Assembly (NCBI GenBank): GCA_019416425.1
Contig: DXXK01000052.1
Location: 18,557 to 82,556, forward strand
Length of the DNA stretch: 64,000 nt
Source of the DNA: Bacteroidales bacterium
GTDB lineage: Bacteria; Bacteroidota; Bacteroidia; Bacteroidales; Muribaculaceae
Direction: 5' to 3'
Of the stretch, positions 1 to 8,626 are shown piece by piece. Both the position numbers and the translations under genes were made by a program. A model generated the notes under the pieces. It saw nothing but the letters and a program-made list of their open reading frames with translations, made no database searches and was not told where the DNA came from. Within the stretch, counting starts at the first letter, position 1; every line of letters begins with the position of its first letter.

Positions 1-803
1 AATTCCTCTACCTTCTTGCGGCTCAGACAGTACACTATGCCGGACTCGCCGGGATGGCCCTTGATGTAACGGATTATGTCCTTGTCGATGTCCTTGGTCT
101 TGGGACGCACCTCGTAGTACAGGTTCTTGCGGTTGAAGCTCGATTTATAGACCATGGCGTCGAGTATGCACAGGTTCTTCTGAATGTCATGCTGCACCTT
201 GGGAGTCGCCGTTGCGGTCAGCGCTATTAGCGGATAGTCCCCGATCTCGTTGATCATAGGGCGTATCTTGCGGTACTCAGGCCGAAAGTCATGGCCCCAT
301 TCGGAAATGCAGTGGGCCTCGTCGATGGCGAAGAACGAGATCTTGATTGACTTCAGGAAATCGATATTCTCCTCCTTGGCCAATGATTCGGGAGCGACAT
401 ACAGCAGCTTGGTCTTGCCCTGGCGGACATCCTGGCGGACTGCCTCGGCGGCGCCCTTGGTCAGCGATGAATTCAGGAAATGAGCCACTCGGTCATGGTC
501 GACATATCCACGGATGGCGTCCACCTGGTTCTTCATCAACGCTATCAGAGGCGAAATCACAATGGCGGTACCCTCCGACATCAAGGCCGGAAGCTGATAG
601 CACAACGATTTGCCTCCTCCCGTGGGCATGAGGACAAACACATCCCGTCCTGCCAGGAGGTTCTGGATCACCTCCAGCTGACCCTCCTTGAAAGTATCGA
701 AACCGAAATAATATTTAAGGGTCTCGAAAATCTTCGCATTTGTTTCGGCAGAAACCCCGCATTGGGATACCGTATCGTTTCCGGATGTCATATTGTTTAG
801 CAT
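1..803 (-). CDS. recQ: ATP-dependent DNA helicase RecQ, N-terminal part (runs off window start)
   Basis: Superfamily II 3'-5' DNA helicase of recombination and replication-fork repair. The frame starts with ATG at 803 and is open to base 1, so only about the first 267 residues are present. Visible motifs are the Walker A segment MPTGGGKSLCYQLP, the DEAH-type box AIDEAHCISEWGHDFRPEY characteristic of RecQ, motif III LTATATP, and the start of the second RecA domain (SGIVYCLSRKKVEEF). The RQC and HRDC domains would lie outside the window. An in-frame ATG at 791 is an alternative start. The gene follows clpX on the same strand but is separated by a strong terminator and has its own promoter. Confidence 0.95.
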   Translation of the reverse strand, partial: MLNNMTSGNDTVSQCGVSAETNAKIFETLKYYFGFDTFKEGQLEVIQNLLAGRDVFVLMPTGGGKSLCYQLPALMSEGTAIVISPLIALMKNQVDAIRGYVDHDRVAHFLNSSLTKGAAEAVRQDVRQGKTKLLYVAPESLAKEENIDFLKSIKISFFAIDEAHCISEWGHDFRPEYRKIRPMINEIGDYPLIALTATATPKVQHDIQKNLCILDAMVYKSSFNRKNLYYEVRPKTKDIDKDIIRYIKGHPGESGIVYCLSRKKVEE

Positions 804-828
804 GGTATTCGCCCATTGTTTATATTCA

Positions 829-859
829 CAAATTTAATAAAATTTTCTGATTCCACAAA
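829..859 (-). promoter_or_regulatory. Promoter of recQ
   Basis: On the minus strand, TAAATTTG (836-829) fits the Bacteroidetes -7 box TAnnTTTG. A TTTG -33 element (859-856) lies 19 nt upstream. Transcription would begin about 20 nt before the recQ ATG, just after the clpX terminator. Confidence 0.65.
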
Positions 860-887
860 CAATTAGAGGTATTTTTATAAAATTATA

Positions 888-915
888 GGCGGCACCGCGT
901 GTCCGCGGCACCGCC
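888..915 (-). terminator. Rho-independent terminator of the clp operon
   Basis: A 12-bp stem (888-899 with 904-915, loop 900-903) forms with two G-U pairs in the minus-strand RNA. It is followed by the A/U-rich run UAUAAUUUUAU. It lies 38 nt after the clpX stop and before the recQ promoter. Confidence 0.8.
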
Positions 916-953
916 CATTTGTTAAATCAGGCTTTGCAAGATCAGCCGAAGTC

Positions 954-2210
954 TCAGTTGTTCACTTCCAGCACATCTCCGAAATGCGCCTTGGTCAGCT
1001 GGTGGTTGACGTATTCGGCATCCACTGTAAACGTTTTCTCCTGACGTGACGGAGCATCGTACATGGCGTCCACCATAACCGTCTCCACAATGGAGCGGAG
1101 GCCGCGCGCGCCGAGCTTGTACTCGATGGCCTTGTCCACGATGGTGTCCAGAGCATCCTCCGTAAATTCCAGCTTCACTCCGTCCATGGCCATCATGGCG
1201 GTGTACTGGCGGATTATGGCGTTCTTGGGCTCGGTCAGGATTCGACGCAAGGCAGCCTTGTCCAACGGGTCAAGACTGGTCAGGACTGGCAGACGGCCGA
1301 TAATCTCCGGAATCATGCCGAAGGATTTCAGATCCTGCGGCATAACATAACGCATCAGGTTGTCGCGTTGACGCTTGCGGCTCTTCTCATCGTGACCGTA
1401 ACCCACGATGTGGGTGTTGAGACGGGCAGCGATCTTACGCTCGATGCCGTCGAACGCACCACCGCAGATGAACAGGATGTTCTTGGTGTTTACCGGTATC
1501 ATCTTCTGCTCGGGATGCTTGCGGCCGCCCTGCGGCGGCACAAGGGCGACAGTGCCTTCCAGCAGTTTCAACAGACCCTGCTGAACACCCTCGCCGCTGA
1601 CGTCGCGCGTTATGGAGGGATTGTCGCTCTTGCGCGCTATCTTGTCGATCTCGTCCACAAAAATGATGCCCCTCTCGGCCTTGTCCACGTCATAGTCGCA
1701 TGCCTGCAGCAGACGGGTCAGCAAGGATTCGATATCCTCGCCCACGTATCCTGCTTCGGTCAGCACCGTGGCATCCACGATGGTGAACGGTACGTCAAGC
1801 AGCTTGGCTATGGATTTCGCCAGCAACGTCTTGCCGGTTCCAGTGGGGCCAACCAGCACAACGTTGGATTTCTCGATGTCCACATCGTCATCGTTCTTGG
1901 CCTCAGGCTGGTTGATTCGCTTGTAATGGTTGTAGACGGCCACCGACAGATATTTCTTGGCCTCCTCCTGGCCGATTACATACTGATCCAGGAACTCCTT
2001 GATCTGATGCGGTGTCGGGATTGGTTTCGGGTCCTCGGCTTTGGTCGTCACCTTGCTGTGGCGGCGCCGCAGCTCGGCGTCCCGCTGGTCATCTATGAAC
2101 TTAATGCAGTCTGTGCATAGGTACAGGTCCTCGATCACAGGCACGACCGGAGTCGCGGCCGAATCGAACTTGCCGCACATACCGCATCTCAAATCATTTT
2201 TCTTTGCCAT
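954..2210 (-). CDS. clpX: ATP-dependent Clp protease ATP-binding subunit ClpX
   Basis: AAA+ unfoldase that feeds substrates to ClpP in the cytoplasm. The 418 residues are normal for the family. An N-terminal C4 zinc finger uses Cys9, Cys12, Cys32 and Cys35. Walker A is GPTGTGKT (121-128), the pore loop is GYVG (154-157), and Walker B is IIFVDEID (182-189). The ClpP-binding loop reads VGYG rather than the IGFG of enterobacteria, a variant I recall from other Bacteroidales ClpX. The ATG overlaps the clpP stop by one base (TAATG), so translation is probably coupled. A strong terminator follows. Confidence 0.98.
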   Translation of the reverse strand: MAKKNDLRCGMCGKFDSAATPVVPVIEDLYLCTDCIKFIDDQRDAELRRRHSKVTTKAEDPKPIPTPHQIKEFLDQYVIGQEEAKKYLSVAVYNHYKRINQPEAKNDDDVDIEKSNVVLVGPTGTGKTLLAKSIAKLLDVPFTIVDATVLTEAGYVGEDIESLLTRLLQACDYDVDKAERGIIFVDEIDKIARKSDNPSITRDVSGEGVQQGLLKLLEGTVALVPPQGGRKHPEQKMIPVNTKNILFICGGAFDGIERKIAARLNTHIVGYGHDEKSRKRQRDNLMRYVMPQDLKSFGMIPEIIGRLPVLTSLDPLDKAALRRILTEPKNAIIRQYTAMMAMDGVKLEFTEDALDTIVDKAIEYKLGARGLRSIVETVMVDAMYDAPSRQEKTFTVDAEYVNHQLTKAHFGDVLEVNN

Positions 2211-2914
2211 TATTTCTTCTTAGAGGTGTTCTCCAGCACCTTGTCGATCATACCGTACTCCTTGGCCTCGCGGGCGATCATCCAGTAGTCACGGTCGGAA
2301 TCGGCCTCGACCTTCTCGAAAGGCTGGCCAGAGTGCGAGGAAATGATACGGTACAGTTCTTCCTTCAGTTTCAGGATCTCGCGTGCTGTGATCTCGATAT
2401 CGGACGCCTGACCCTGGATTCCCCCCATGGGCTGGTGAATCATGACGCGGCTGTGGGGCAGCGCGAAACGCTTGCCGTGCTCACCGGCCACCAGAAGCAC
2501 CGCGGCCATCGAGGCGGCCATGCCCGTACAGATGGTCGACACGTCGGAGTTGATGTACTGCATCGTATCGTAGATTCCCAGTCCGGCATAGACCGATCCG
2601 CCGGGACTGTTGATGTAAAGGCTTATGTCCTTGTCCGGATCGACTGAGTCCAGATACAGGAGCTGCGCCTGGATAATGTTGGCGCTCTGGTCCGTGACCT
2701 GCGTACCCAGGAAGATTATGCGGTCCATCATCAGGCGCGAGAACACGTCCATCTGCGTGACGTTCAGCTGTCGCTCTTCCAGGATATAGGGATTCATATA
2801 GTCGGCGGTGGGAGCCACTACACCCATGCGGTCCACCGCACGTGTGTAGGAATCAAGCGTGTTGCCGCTCATGCCCAAGTGGTTCACCGCATAATTTCTA
2901 AAGTCATTCTGCAT
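2210..2914 (-). CDS. clpP: ATP-dependent Clp protease proteolytic subunit ClpP
   Basis: Self-compartmentalised serine peptidase that forms the ClpXP barrel. The 234 residues include a longer N-terminal segment than the roughly 207-residue E. coli protein. The catalytic triad is visible: Ser135 in GMAASMA, His160 in RVMIHQP, and Asp204 in the VEADSDRD segment. The oxyanion region SPGGSV is present. The gene lies between tig and clpX in the usual Bacteroidales order and shares one base with clpX. The 173-nt spacer to tig contains a GC-rich hairpin (2987-3014). Confidence 0.98.
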   Translation of the reverse strand: MQNDFRNYAVNHLGMSGNTLDSYTRAVDRMGVVAPTADYMNPYILEERQLNVTQMDVFSRLMMDRIIFLGTQVTDQSANIIQAQLLYLDSVDPDKDISLYINSPGGSVYAGLGIYDTMQYINSDVSTICTGMAASMAAVLLVAGEHGKRFALPHSRVMIHQPMGGIQGQASDIEITAREILKLKEELYRIISSHSGQPFEKVEADSDRDYWMIAREAKEYGMIDKVLENTSKKK

Positions 2915-2986
2915 GTTATTCAGTTTTTGGATTGTAGGCGGTCATCGGGAAACAACGATGACACGCAGTTGTAAATAATACGACAA

Positions 2987-3052
2987 CGCGGAACCCGGCG
3001 ACCCGGCTTCCGCGAAGTCTGTATTGTTATAACAAATTCCGCGCCAAATCTA
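2987..3052 (-). promoter_or_regulatory. tig-clpP spacer: possible internal clpP promoter and leader hairpin
   Basis: TAGATTTG on the minus strand (3052-3045) fits the -7 consensus but has no good -33 element at the right distance. Downstream, a 12-bp stem with one mismatch (2987-2998 with 3003-3014) would lie in the clpP leader. No U-run follows it, so it is more likely a processing or stability hairpin than a terminator. Confidence 0.35.
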
Positions 3053-3087
3053 TCGCGACGATTCAATCACAGCGCGGATCCATCCGC

Positions 3088-4464
3088 TCACGCCTCTTCC
3101 TTGGGCTCCTCTTCCTTCTTGAACAGGTCGTTGAAGCCCTCGACGCTAACCTCCCTGACGTCAACGGTCACGGCTTCGCGCAGGGCGTTGAAGAACTTGG
3201 AGTCAAGAGCGCTCTGACGCAGACGGTCAATGGACTTCTTGTCCTTCAGGATATCCTCTGCGAAACGGTCAACGGCCTCCTCGGGAGCGTTGGCCATGCC
3301 GTACTGGGCAAACTGCTGGCGTGCCAGCATCTTGGCCGTGGACTTGACATCCTCGTCGGTCAGGGTGATGCCCAGCTGTGTCATGATGCTCTCCTTGGCC
3401 AGATCCCACAGCAGACTGTTCTTCATGCCGTTGTAGATTTCCTTGACGTTGTTCTCGTCGATGTCCTGGTTGTTCATGACCAGATACTCCTCCAGGATCT
3501 CGTCGGGCAGCGGAGCCTCCTTGACCTTGTCAAGAATCACGTCATGCGCGTCGATGGTGAAGCGGTAGTTTTCCTCATTGGCCAGGCCGTTCTCAATCAT
3601 CACCTTGACGGCGGCGCGGTAGCCTGCCTCATCGGTAACGGTGCCGTCCGGACCAAAGACCTCCTTATAGTATTCCTCGCCCAGCTCGGCGGGTTTCAGG
3701 ACGATGATCTCCTTGATGTCGAACTCGAAGTCGCCCTTATGCAGGGGCACCTGGTCCTTGTCGATGTTCAGCATGGAGGACAGTTCGCTCTCGTTGCCCT
3801 CGCAGGTATCCCAGGGATTGAACACCACCTTATCACCCACATGCTTGCCGATGAACAGAGCCTTCTGCGCCTCGGACTTGAAGTACTGGGGAGCCACGAT
3901 GCCGTTCTCCATGACTACGCCATCCTCCTTGACGGTGCCGTCTTCGTTGAGCTCGGTGATCACACCCTTGACCAATGCGGTGGCGTCGACCTCGTCTCCC
4001 TTCTCCTGCTTGCCGAAACGGCTGCGCAGACGCTCGTCCTGCTCGTTGACCATCTCCTCGGTAACGGTAATCTTATAATAAGGAATCTGCAGATCCTTGT
4101 CGGCTTTCAGGTCCAGCACCGGAGCCAGACCTACCTTGAACTTCAGGGTGTAGTTCACCTCATCGGGGTTCAGGTCATTCTCCTTGTAGGGAATGGGCTG
4201 GCCCAGGACGGGAAGATGGTTGTCCTCGATGTACTTGTAGAGGGCGTTTCCGACAGCTTTGCTGACAACGTCGTACTTGACGCTCTTGCCGTACTTCTTC
4301 TCGAGGAGGCCGGCGGGCACGTGACCGGCACGGAAACCGGGCTCGGCGTGCGTCTTGGCGATCTTCTTCATTTCCTTCTTCACGTCATCGGCATAATCTG
4401 CCGGCTCGATGCTGACGGTTACAACGCCGTTCACGTCATCGATCTTCTCGAAATCTATCTTCAT
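3088..4464 (-). CDS. tig: Trigger factor, ribosome-associated chaperone
   Basis: Ribosome-docking chaperone for nascent chains. The 458 residues fit the family (E. coli 432). The N-terminal ribosome-binding domain has the tail signature GFRAGHVPAGLLEKKYG, matching the GFRxGxxP motif. A divergent FKBP-like central domain follows at about 160-250, then a long helical C-terminal domain ending in an acidic EEEPKEEA tail. It is first gene of the tig-clpP-clpX order, which couples folding to degradation. The start at 4464 gives the canonical MKIDFEKID opening. Confidence 0.96.
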   Translation of the reverse strand: MKIDFEKIDDVNGVVTVSIEPADYADDVKKEMKKIAKTHAEPGFRAGHVPAGLLEKKYGKSVKYDVVSKAVGNALYKYIEDNHLPVLGQPIPYKENDLNPDEVNYTLKFKVGLAPVLDLKADKDLQIPYYKITVTEEMVNEQDERLRSRFGKQEKGDEVDATALVKGVITELNEDGTVKEDGVVMENGIVAPQYFKSEAQKALFIGKHVGDKVVFNPWDTCEGNESELSSMLNIDKDQVPLHKGDFEFDIKEIIVLKPAELGEEYYKEVFGPDGTVTDEAGYRAAVKVMIENGLANEENYRFTIDAHDVILDKVKEAPLPDEILEEYLVMNNQDIDENNVKEIYNGMKNSLLWDLAKESIMTQLGITLTDEDVKSTAKMLARQQFAQYGMANAPEEAVDRFAEDILKDKKSIDRLRQSALDSKFFNALREAVTVDVREVSVEGFNDLFKKEEEPKEEA

Positions 4465-4493
4465 TTCTATCTATAATGTTATCATTTTTCATA

Positions 4494-4531
4494 AGCCCGG
4501 TTGCAGAACGGGCTTTCAGCCTGCAAAATTA
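4494..4531 (-). promoter_or_regulatory. Possible tig promoter with 5'-end hairpin
   Basis: TAATTTTG on the minus strand (4531-4524) matches the -7 box, but no clear -33 TTTG is seen. Immediately downstream, agcccg/cgggct (4494-4499 with 4509-4514) would form a hairpin near the 5' end of the roughly 50-nt leader. Confidence 0.45.
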
Positions 4532-4596
4532 ACAAAATTTTCTGAATTTCAGTTTATCTTGTTAACATTGTTTGCAATGTACGTCGCATAACGCCA

Positions 4597-5910
4597 CTAT
4601 TTGAAGAACTGTCGCATGGCAGTTACCATGGCCACCTGGTCGTCAACGCTTGCGGTCTCGGCTGCTGAATGCATGGCCCAGATCGCGTTGCCCACATCGA
4701 CGCCATCGATGTCCAGCTGGCCTGTGGCTATGTTGCCCAGCGTGCTGCCGCCCGCCGAGTCGCTGTGGTTCACGAAGTACTGCGACTTGACACCTGCCAT
4801 GCGGCACAGTTCATTGAACACCGCGGCGCCGCGGCTGTCGCTCATGTACTTGCAGTTGGCGTTGATCTTGACCACCGGGCCGCCTCCCATCACCGGATGG
4901 TTGGTCGGGTCGTATTTCTCGCTGTAGTTCGGATGCCATGCATGCGCGTCATCGGCCGAAATCATGAAACTCGAGGCGACGGCGCGGAAGAAGTCCTCGC
5001 GCGTCTTGCACAACTGCAGGCAGATACGCTCCAGTATATTGCGCAACACCGGCGAGTGCGCCCCCTGCTTGGTGCCCGAGCCGGTCTCCTCGTTGTCGAA
5101 GACGGCCAGCACGCGCGTGGCGGCGGTCACGGTCTCATGCTCATCGAGCATGGCCTGGAGTCCGGCATATGCCATCGACAGGTCGTCGATCCGACCGGAC
5201 TGGAAATACTCCCCCTTCACGCCGATGATCCGTGCCTTCTCGGCCGGATACAACGCCAGCTCATAGTCGATTATGTCCTCGGGACTGATGCCTAACTGAC
5301 GTGCCACCAGCACACGGACCAAGCCGCCGTGACTCTTCTGCTCCTCGATTTCCTCCGGAGTGAAGTATCCCAGTACGGGAAGCATGTCCTTCTGGACCGA
5401 CAGCTTGTTACCTTCATTCACCTCACGGTTGAAATGTATGGCCAGATGCGGGATGGTGGCTACGGGCTGACGCAGGTCAACCACATACTCGCGGGGATGT
5501 TCCCAGTCCACGCCACGCGTGGCGACGCGACCCGATATGGACAGCGGACGGTCGAACCATGTGTACAGGATGCCGCCGCCGTACTTCTCGACGTTAAGTT
5601 TCACGACACCTCCGTCACCATAGATCTCGCAGTTGGGCTTGATCTTTAAGCAGGGGCTGTCGCTGTGGGCCGATATGATTCGGAAACCATCCTCGGCGGG
5701 GTTGCCCTGACCGATGATGAACGCGAACAACGCGCTTCCGTTCTTGGTCATATAATACTTGCCGCCGCGCTCCAGATTCCATTCATCGCGCTCGTCGATG
5801 CGCTTGAATCCCGATTCGTCAAGCACCTCGCGCATATTGCGCACCGCCGTGAAATTACAGGTGGACTTGTCAAGCCAGTCCAGTAGGCTGCCCATTACGT
5901 ATTCGTTCAT
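4597..5910 (-). CDS. M18 family aminopeptidase
   Basis: Dizinc aminopeptidase that removes N-terminal, often acidic, residues from peptides in the cytoplasm. The 437 residues fit M18 (aspartyl aminopeptidase-like). Visible metal and catalytic motifs are SAHSDSPCLKIKP, GRIDDLSM, the FDNEETGSGT segment, and the histidine-rich ISADDAHAWHPNY followed by HPVMGGGPV. The C-terminal VNHSDSAGGSTLGNI block is also typical. It is the last gene of a run starting at yicC, 24 nt after the DUF5063 gene. Confidence 0.93.
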   Translation of the reverse strand: MNEYVMGSLLDWLDKSTCNFTAVRNMREVLDESGFKRIDERDEWNLERGGKYYMTKNGSALFAFIIGQGNPAEDGFRIISAHSDSPCLKIKPNCEIYGDGGVVKLNVEKYGGGILYTWFDRPLSISGRVATRGVDWEHPREYVVDLRQPVATIPHLAIHFNREVNEGNKLSVQKDMLPVLGYFTPEEIEEQKSHGGLVRVLVARQLGISPEDIIDYELALYPAEKARIIGVKGEYFQSGRIDDLSMAYAGLQAMLDEHETVTAATRVLAVFDNEETGSGTKQGAHSPVLRNILERICLQLCKTREDFFRAVASSFMISADDAHAWHPNYSEKYDPTNHPVMGGGPVVKINANCKYMSDSRGAAVFNELCRMAGVKSQYFVNHSDSAGGSTLGNIATGQLDIDGVDVGNAIWAMHSAAETASVDDQVAMVTAMRQFFK

Positions 5911-5934
5911 ATCTTTGTGTGTTTTAGGTTCCGG

Positions 5935-6459
5935 TCAGTTGGTTGGGTTGAATCTAAGGTGGTTCAGGGCGCGAAGCACGTTGCACAGAGTCTGACCCCA
6001 ATAGGCGGCGAAGTTCTCACGGCACTCCGTATAGGCGCCGGCGCATTCCTGGCCCTCGCTCTCGCGCGATATGGTTATGAAGTTATACAACGCCTGGAAT
6101 ATGTCGGCCAGGCTTTCCGATATTGAAGCGGCAATCGGGGTATCACTGTATTTCATGTCCTCCTCGAACGTCTCCAGGAACACATCGTCGGGTCCCAGGA
6201 CATACTCGATGTTACGGCGCACGGTCTCGTACCAGTCCTCCTCGACGTAGTTCTGGTAGTATCCGTAGTCCAGCACCCCGACATCCTCGGGCGAGAGCGT
6301 TATGAACTCCACATAGATCCGTGGCAGGATCTCGGTCATCTCGTTCACGAACTCATCCTTCTCCATGTCGCGCACGTTCTCCAGTGTCTGGCAATAACGC
6401 GTAGCCTCCGCCGTGATGTTCAGCAGACGCCTGTTCATATCAGTCGGTTCCATCTCCAA
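5935..6459 (-). CDS. DUF5063 domain-containing protein
   Basis: Small soluble acidic protein of 174 residues with no signal peptide. Its content and length fit the DUF5063 family of Bacteroidales, for which I know no function. It looks all-helical, with conserved aromatic and acidic stretches such as YYQNYVEEDWYETV and the C-terminal NVLRALNHLRFNPTN. Its start overlaps the 3' end of nadD by 20 nt, so the two are co-transcribed and probably translationally coupled. Confidence 0.8.
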   Translation of the reverse strand: MEMEPTDMNRRLLNITAEATRYCQTLENVRDMEKDEFVNEMTEILPRIYVEFITLSPEDVGVLDYGYYQNYVEEDWYETVRRNIEYVLGPDDVFLETFEEDMKYSDTPIAASISESLADIFQALYNFITISRESEGQECAGAYTECRENFAAYWGQTLCNVLRALNHLRFNPTN

Positions 6460-7030
6460 TATACAGTTTCTTTTCCTTAATATATTGTAATACCGCGTCG
6501 GGCACCAAAAAGTTTACATTCCTGTCCTCGGCGATACTCATGCGTATATGCGTCGACGACACCATGACCTGCGGCATATCCCCCACCACGGCCACATTCT
6601 CTGGCAACTCATCCGGCACGGGGTATCCCGGCCTGGGATAGACGGTTACGCCGAACTCCCGGATTATTCCCTCGGCTTTGTACCACCGGTAAAAATCGGA
6701 TAGATTGTCCGAACCGATGATGATTCTGAACCTATGTTCGGGATAGCGTCGCCTCAGCTCGCACAAAGTCCTGAATGTATAGGAAGGTTCGGGCATGGAC
6801 ATCTCAATATCGTCCACCCTGACGGCGGCGCATCGTTCGGCCACAAGACGGCACATCGCCACACGGTCCGCGGCGGTGGCATGACGTACATTCCCCGTCT
6901 TGAAGGGACTGACACGTGCCGGGACCATCCACACCTGATCGAACATACCGCATTGCGACAGCTCGTTGGCAAGCGTGGCGTGTCCCGTATGCACCGGGTC
7001 GAAACTTCCTCCGAATATCCCTATCCTCAT
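6440..7030 (-). CDS. nadD: Nicotinate-nucleotide adenylyltransferase
   Basis: Transfers AMP from ATP to nicotinate mononucleotide in NAD biosynthesis. The 196 residues match the family. The nucleotidyltransferase signature GGSFDPVHTGH is at residues 8-18. The later SSTHIR segment matches the ISSTxIR ATP-binding motif, and IIGSDNLSDFYRW is the dinucleotide-fold core. It lies 36 nt after gmk and overlaps the following DUF5063 gene. Confidence 0.96.
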   Translation of the reverse strand: MRIGIFGGSFDPVHTGHATLANELSQCGMFDQVWMVPARVSPFKTGNVRHATAADRVAMCRLVAERCAAVRVDDIEMSMPEPSYTFRTLCELRRRYPEHRFRIIIGSDNLSDFYRWYKAEGIIREFGVTVYPRPGYPVPDELPENVAVVGDMPQVMVSSTHIRMSIAEDRNVNFLVPDAVLQYIKEKKLYIGDGTD

Positions 7031-7066
7031 TTCCTTGCTCCAGGGGTATGACCGCTGTACGGGCGC

Positions 7067-7642
7067 TCAACCGGCGGTATATTCACGGATTATGCCGTCC
7101 ACCTCGTCGACGGCCTTGTCAAGGTCATCGTTGATGACGATGCGGTCGTACCTGGGAGCGAACGACATCTCGTACTCGGCCTTGGCCAGACGGCGGCGGA
7201 TCGACTCCTCGTCATCGGTGGCGCGGTCGCGAAGCCGCTGCTCCAGCACCTGAAGCGTCGGCGGCTCGATGAATATCAGCAACGCTTCGTCGCCGAAGCG
7301 CTTCTTTACGTTCAGCGCCCCCTGTACGTCGATGTCCATTATCAGATTGCCGCCTCGGCCGGTGATACGCTCGACCTCCGACACGAGAGTGCCGTAACGT
7401 GTGCCCTTGTAGACCTCGGCCCACTCCACGAAATCGCCGGCCTGCACGCGACGCTCGAATTCCTCCGGTGTAAGGAAATAATAATGCACACCGTCCTGTT
7501 CCTGACCACGGGGCATGCGGCTCGTGGCCGAGACCGAAAAACCGAGCTTTAATTCCGGATGCTTCATCAGCTCGTTGATGATGGTGGACTTGCCTGTGCC
7601 CGAAGGGGCGCTCAATACTATTATCTTACCCTTGACGGCCAT
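7067..7642 (-). CDS. gmk: Guanylate kinase
   Basis: Phosphorylates GMP to GDP. The 191 residues are normal. The P-loop SAPSGTGKST lies near residues 10-19. The GMP-binding segment SVSATSRMPRGQEQDGVHYY and the IDVQGALNVKKRF block are typical. Its start is one base after the yicC stop. The yicC-gmk pair is common across bacteria. Confidence 0.97.
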   Translation of the reverse strand: MAVKGKIIVLSAPSGTGKSTIINELMKHPELKLGFSVSATSRMPRGQEQDGVHYYFLTPEEFERRVQAGDFVEWAEVYKGTRYGTLVSEVERITGRGGNLIMDIDVQGALNVKKRFGDEALLIFIEPPTLQVLEQRLRDRATDDEESIRRRLAKAEYEMSFAPRYDRIVINDDLDKAVDEVDGIIREYTAG

Positions 7643-7643
7643 A

Positions 7644-8531
7644 TCACAGTACGTTAAGAACCTGCTCCTTGATCTGCTCCAGCTCGTCCTTCATACGGAC
7701 CACCACCTTCTGCATCTCGGCATTGTTCGATTTTGATCCCAATGTATTGATCTCGCGGCCCATCTCCTGGGCTATGAAACCTAATTTCTTACCCTGTCCG
7801 CGGCCGGCCAGGTCTTCCTCGCCACCCATCGTCTCCAGGAAATAGTTCAGGTGTGAATGCAGGCGCGTCTTCTCCTCGGTCACGTCGAGTTTCTCGATGT
7901 AGAATATCATCTCCTGCTCCAGACGGCCCTTGTCGTACTCGATGCTGTCCAGACGCGACAGCTGGTCCATGAGACGAGCCTTGATCTTGGGCACGCGCTC
8001 CTCTTCGAACTTCACCACTTCCTCCAGCAGTCCGAACAAGGCTTCGATCTTCTGACGGAAGAACACATACAGTTTGCGGCCCTCGGCCAGACGGAAGGCG
8101 TCGATGGCGTCCAGAGCCTGGTTCAAGGCGTCGGACAGTATGCGGGCATCCTCCTCGCCGAATTCCTCGGTACGCTGTTTCACCGCATCAGGCAGACGCA
8201 TCAGCACCGAGTACCAGTCCTGCGGCTCCGGCAGGCTGCACAGGCGGCTCACCTCTTCAATCTGCTTCTTGTATTGGGCGATTACCTCGGGATTGATGGT
8301 GCAGCCGGTCTGGCCGCCGACCATCTCCTCGGCCACGGTCAGCTCCACCTTGCCGCGCTCCATGCGCGCCGAGATACGGTTACGCATCTCGACCTCGTAC
8401 TCGCGCATCACCGACGACATGCGGACCTGCAGGTCAAGCTGCTTGCTATTCAACGATTTCAACTCTACTGTCACGGTGCGCTGCGCGCTCTTGCCCGTGC
8501 CTCGGCCGTAGCCGGTCATCGACATTATCAT
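7644..8531 (-). CDS. yicC: YicC/YloC family endoribonuclease
   Basis: Member of the YicC family (UPF0701), shown in E. coli to act as an RNase affecting small RNAs. The 295 residues match the usual length. The opening MSMTGYGRG is the family hallmark, and the C-terminal EMGREINTLGSKSNNAE block is strongly conserved. It is the first gene of the yicC-gmk-nadD-DUF5063-M18 run. The in-frame Met at residue 3 of the longest frame is an equally good start. Confidence 0.93.
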   Translation of the reverse strand: MIMSMTGYGRGTGKSAQRTVTVELKSLNSKQLDLQVRMSSVMREYEVEMRNRISARMERGKVELTVAEEMVGGQTGCTINPEVIAQYKKQIEEVSRLCSLPEPQDWYSVLMRLPDAVKQRTEEFGEEDARILSDALNQALDAIDAFRLAEGRKLYVFFRQKIEALFGLLEEVVKFEEERVPKIKARLMDQLSRLDSIEYDKGRLEQEMIFYIEKLDVTEEKTRLHSHLNYFLETMGGEEDLAGRGQGKKLGFIAQEMGREINTLGSKSNNAEMQKVVVRMKDELEQIKEQVLNVL

Positions 8532-8600
8532 GGCTCATTCCTCCCCGTTTTGGCCTCCCCCTGTGGAATCCTTAATTCCCCGCAAACATCCCTGAATGTG

Positions 8601-8608
8601 CAAATATA
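8601..8608 (-). promoter_or_regulatory. Possible promoter of the yicC operon
   Basis: TATATTTG on the minus strand fits the -7 consensus about 70 nt before yicC. No clear -33 element is visible, so this is a weak call. Confidence 0.4.
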
Positions 8609-8626
8609 ATCTTTTTTTATGAATTT

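Noticed and set aside
4565..4580. Hairpin acattg/caatgt as terminator of the M18 gene
   Set aside because: Only 6 bp and no T-run after it on the minus strand.
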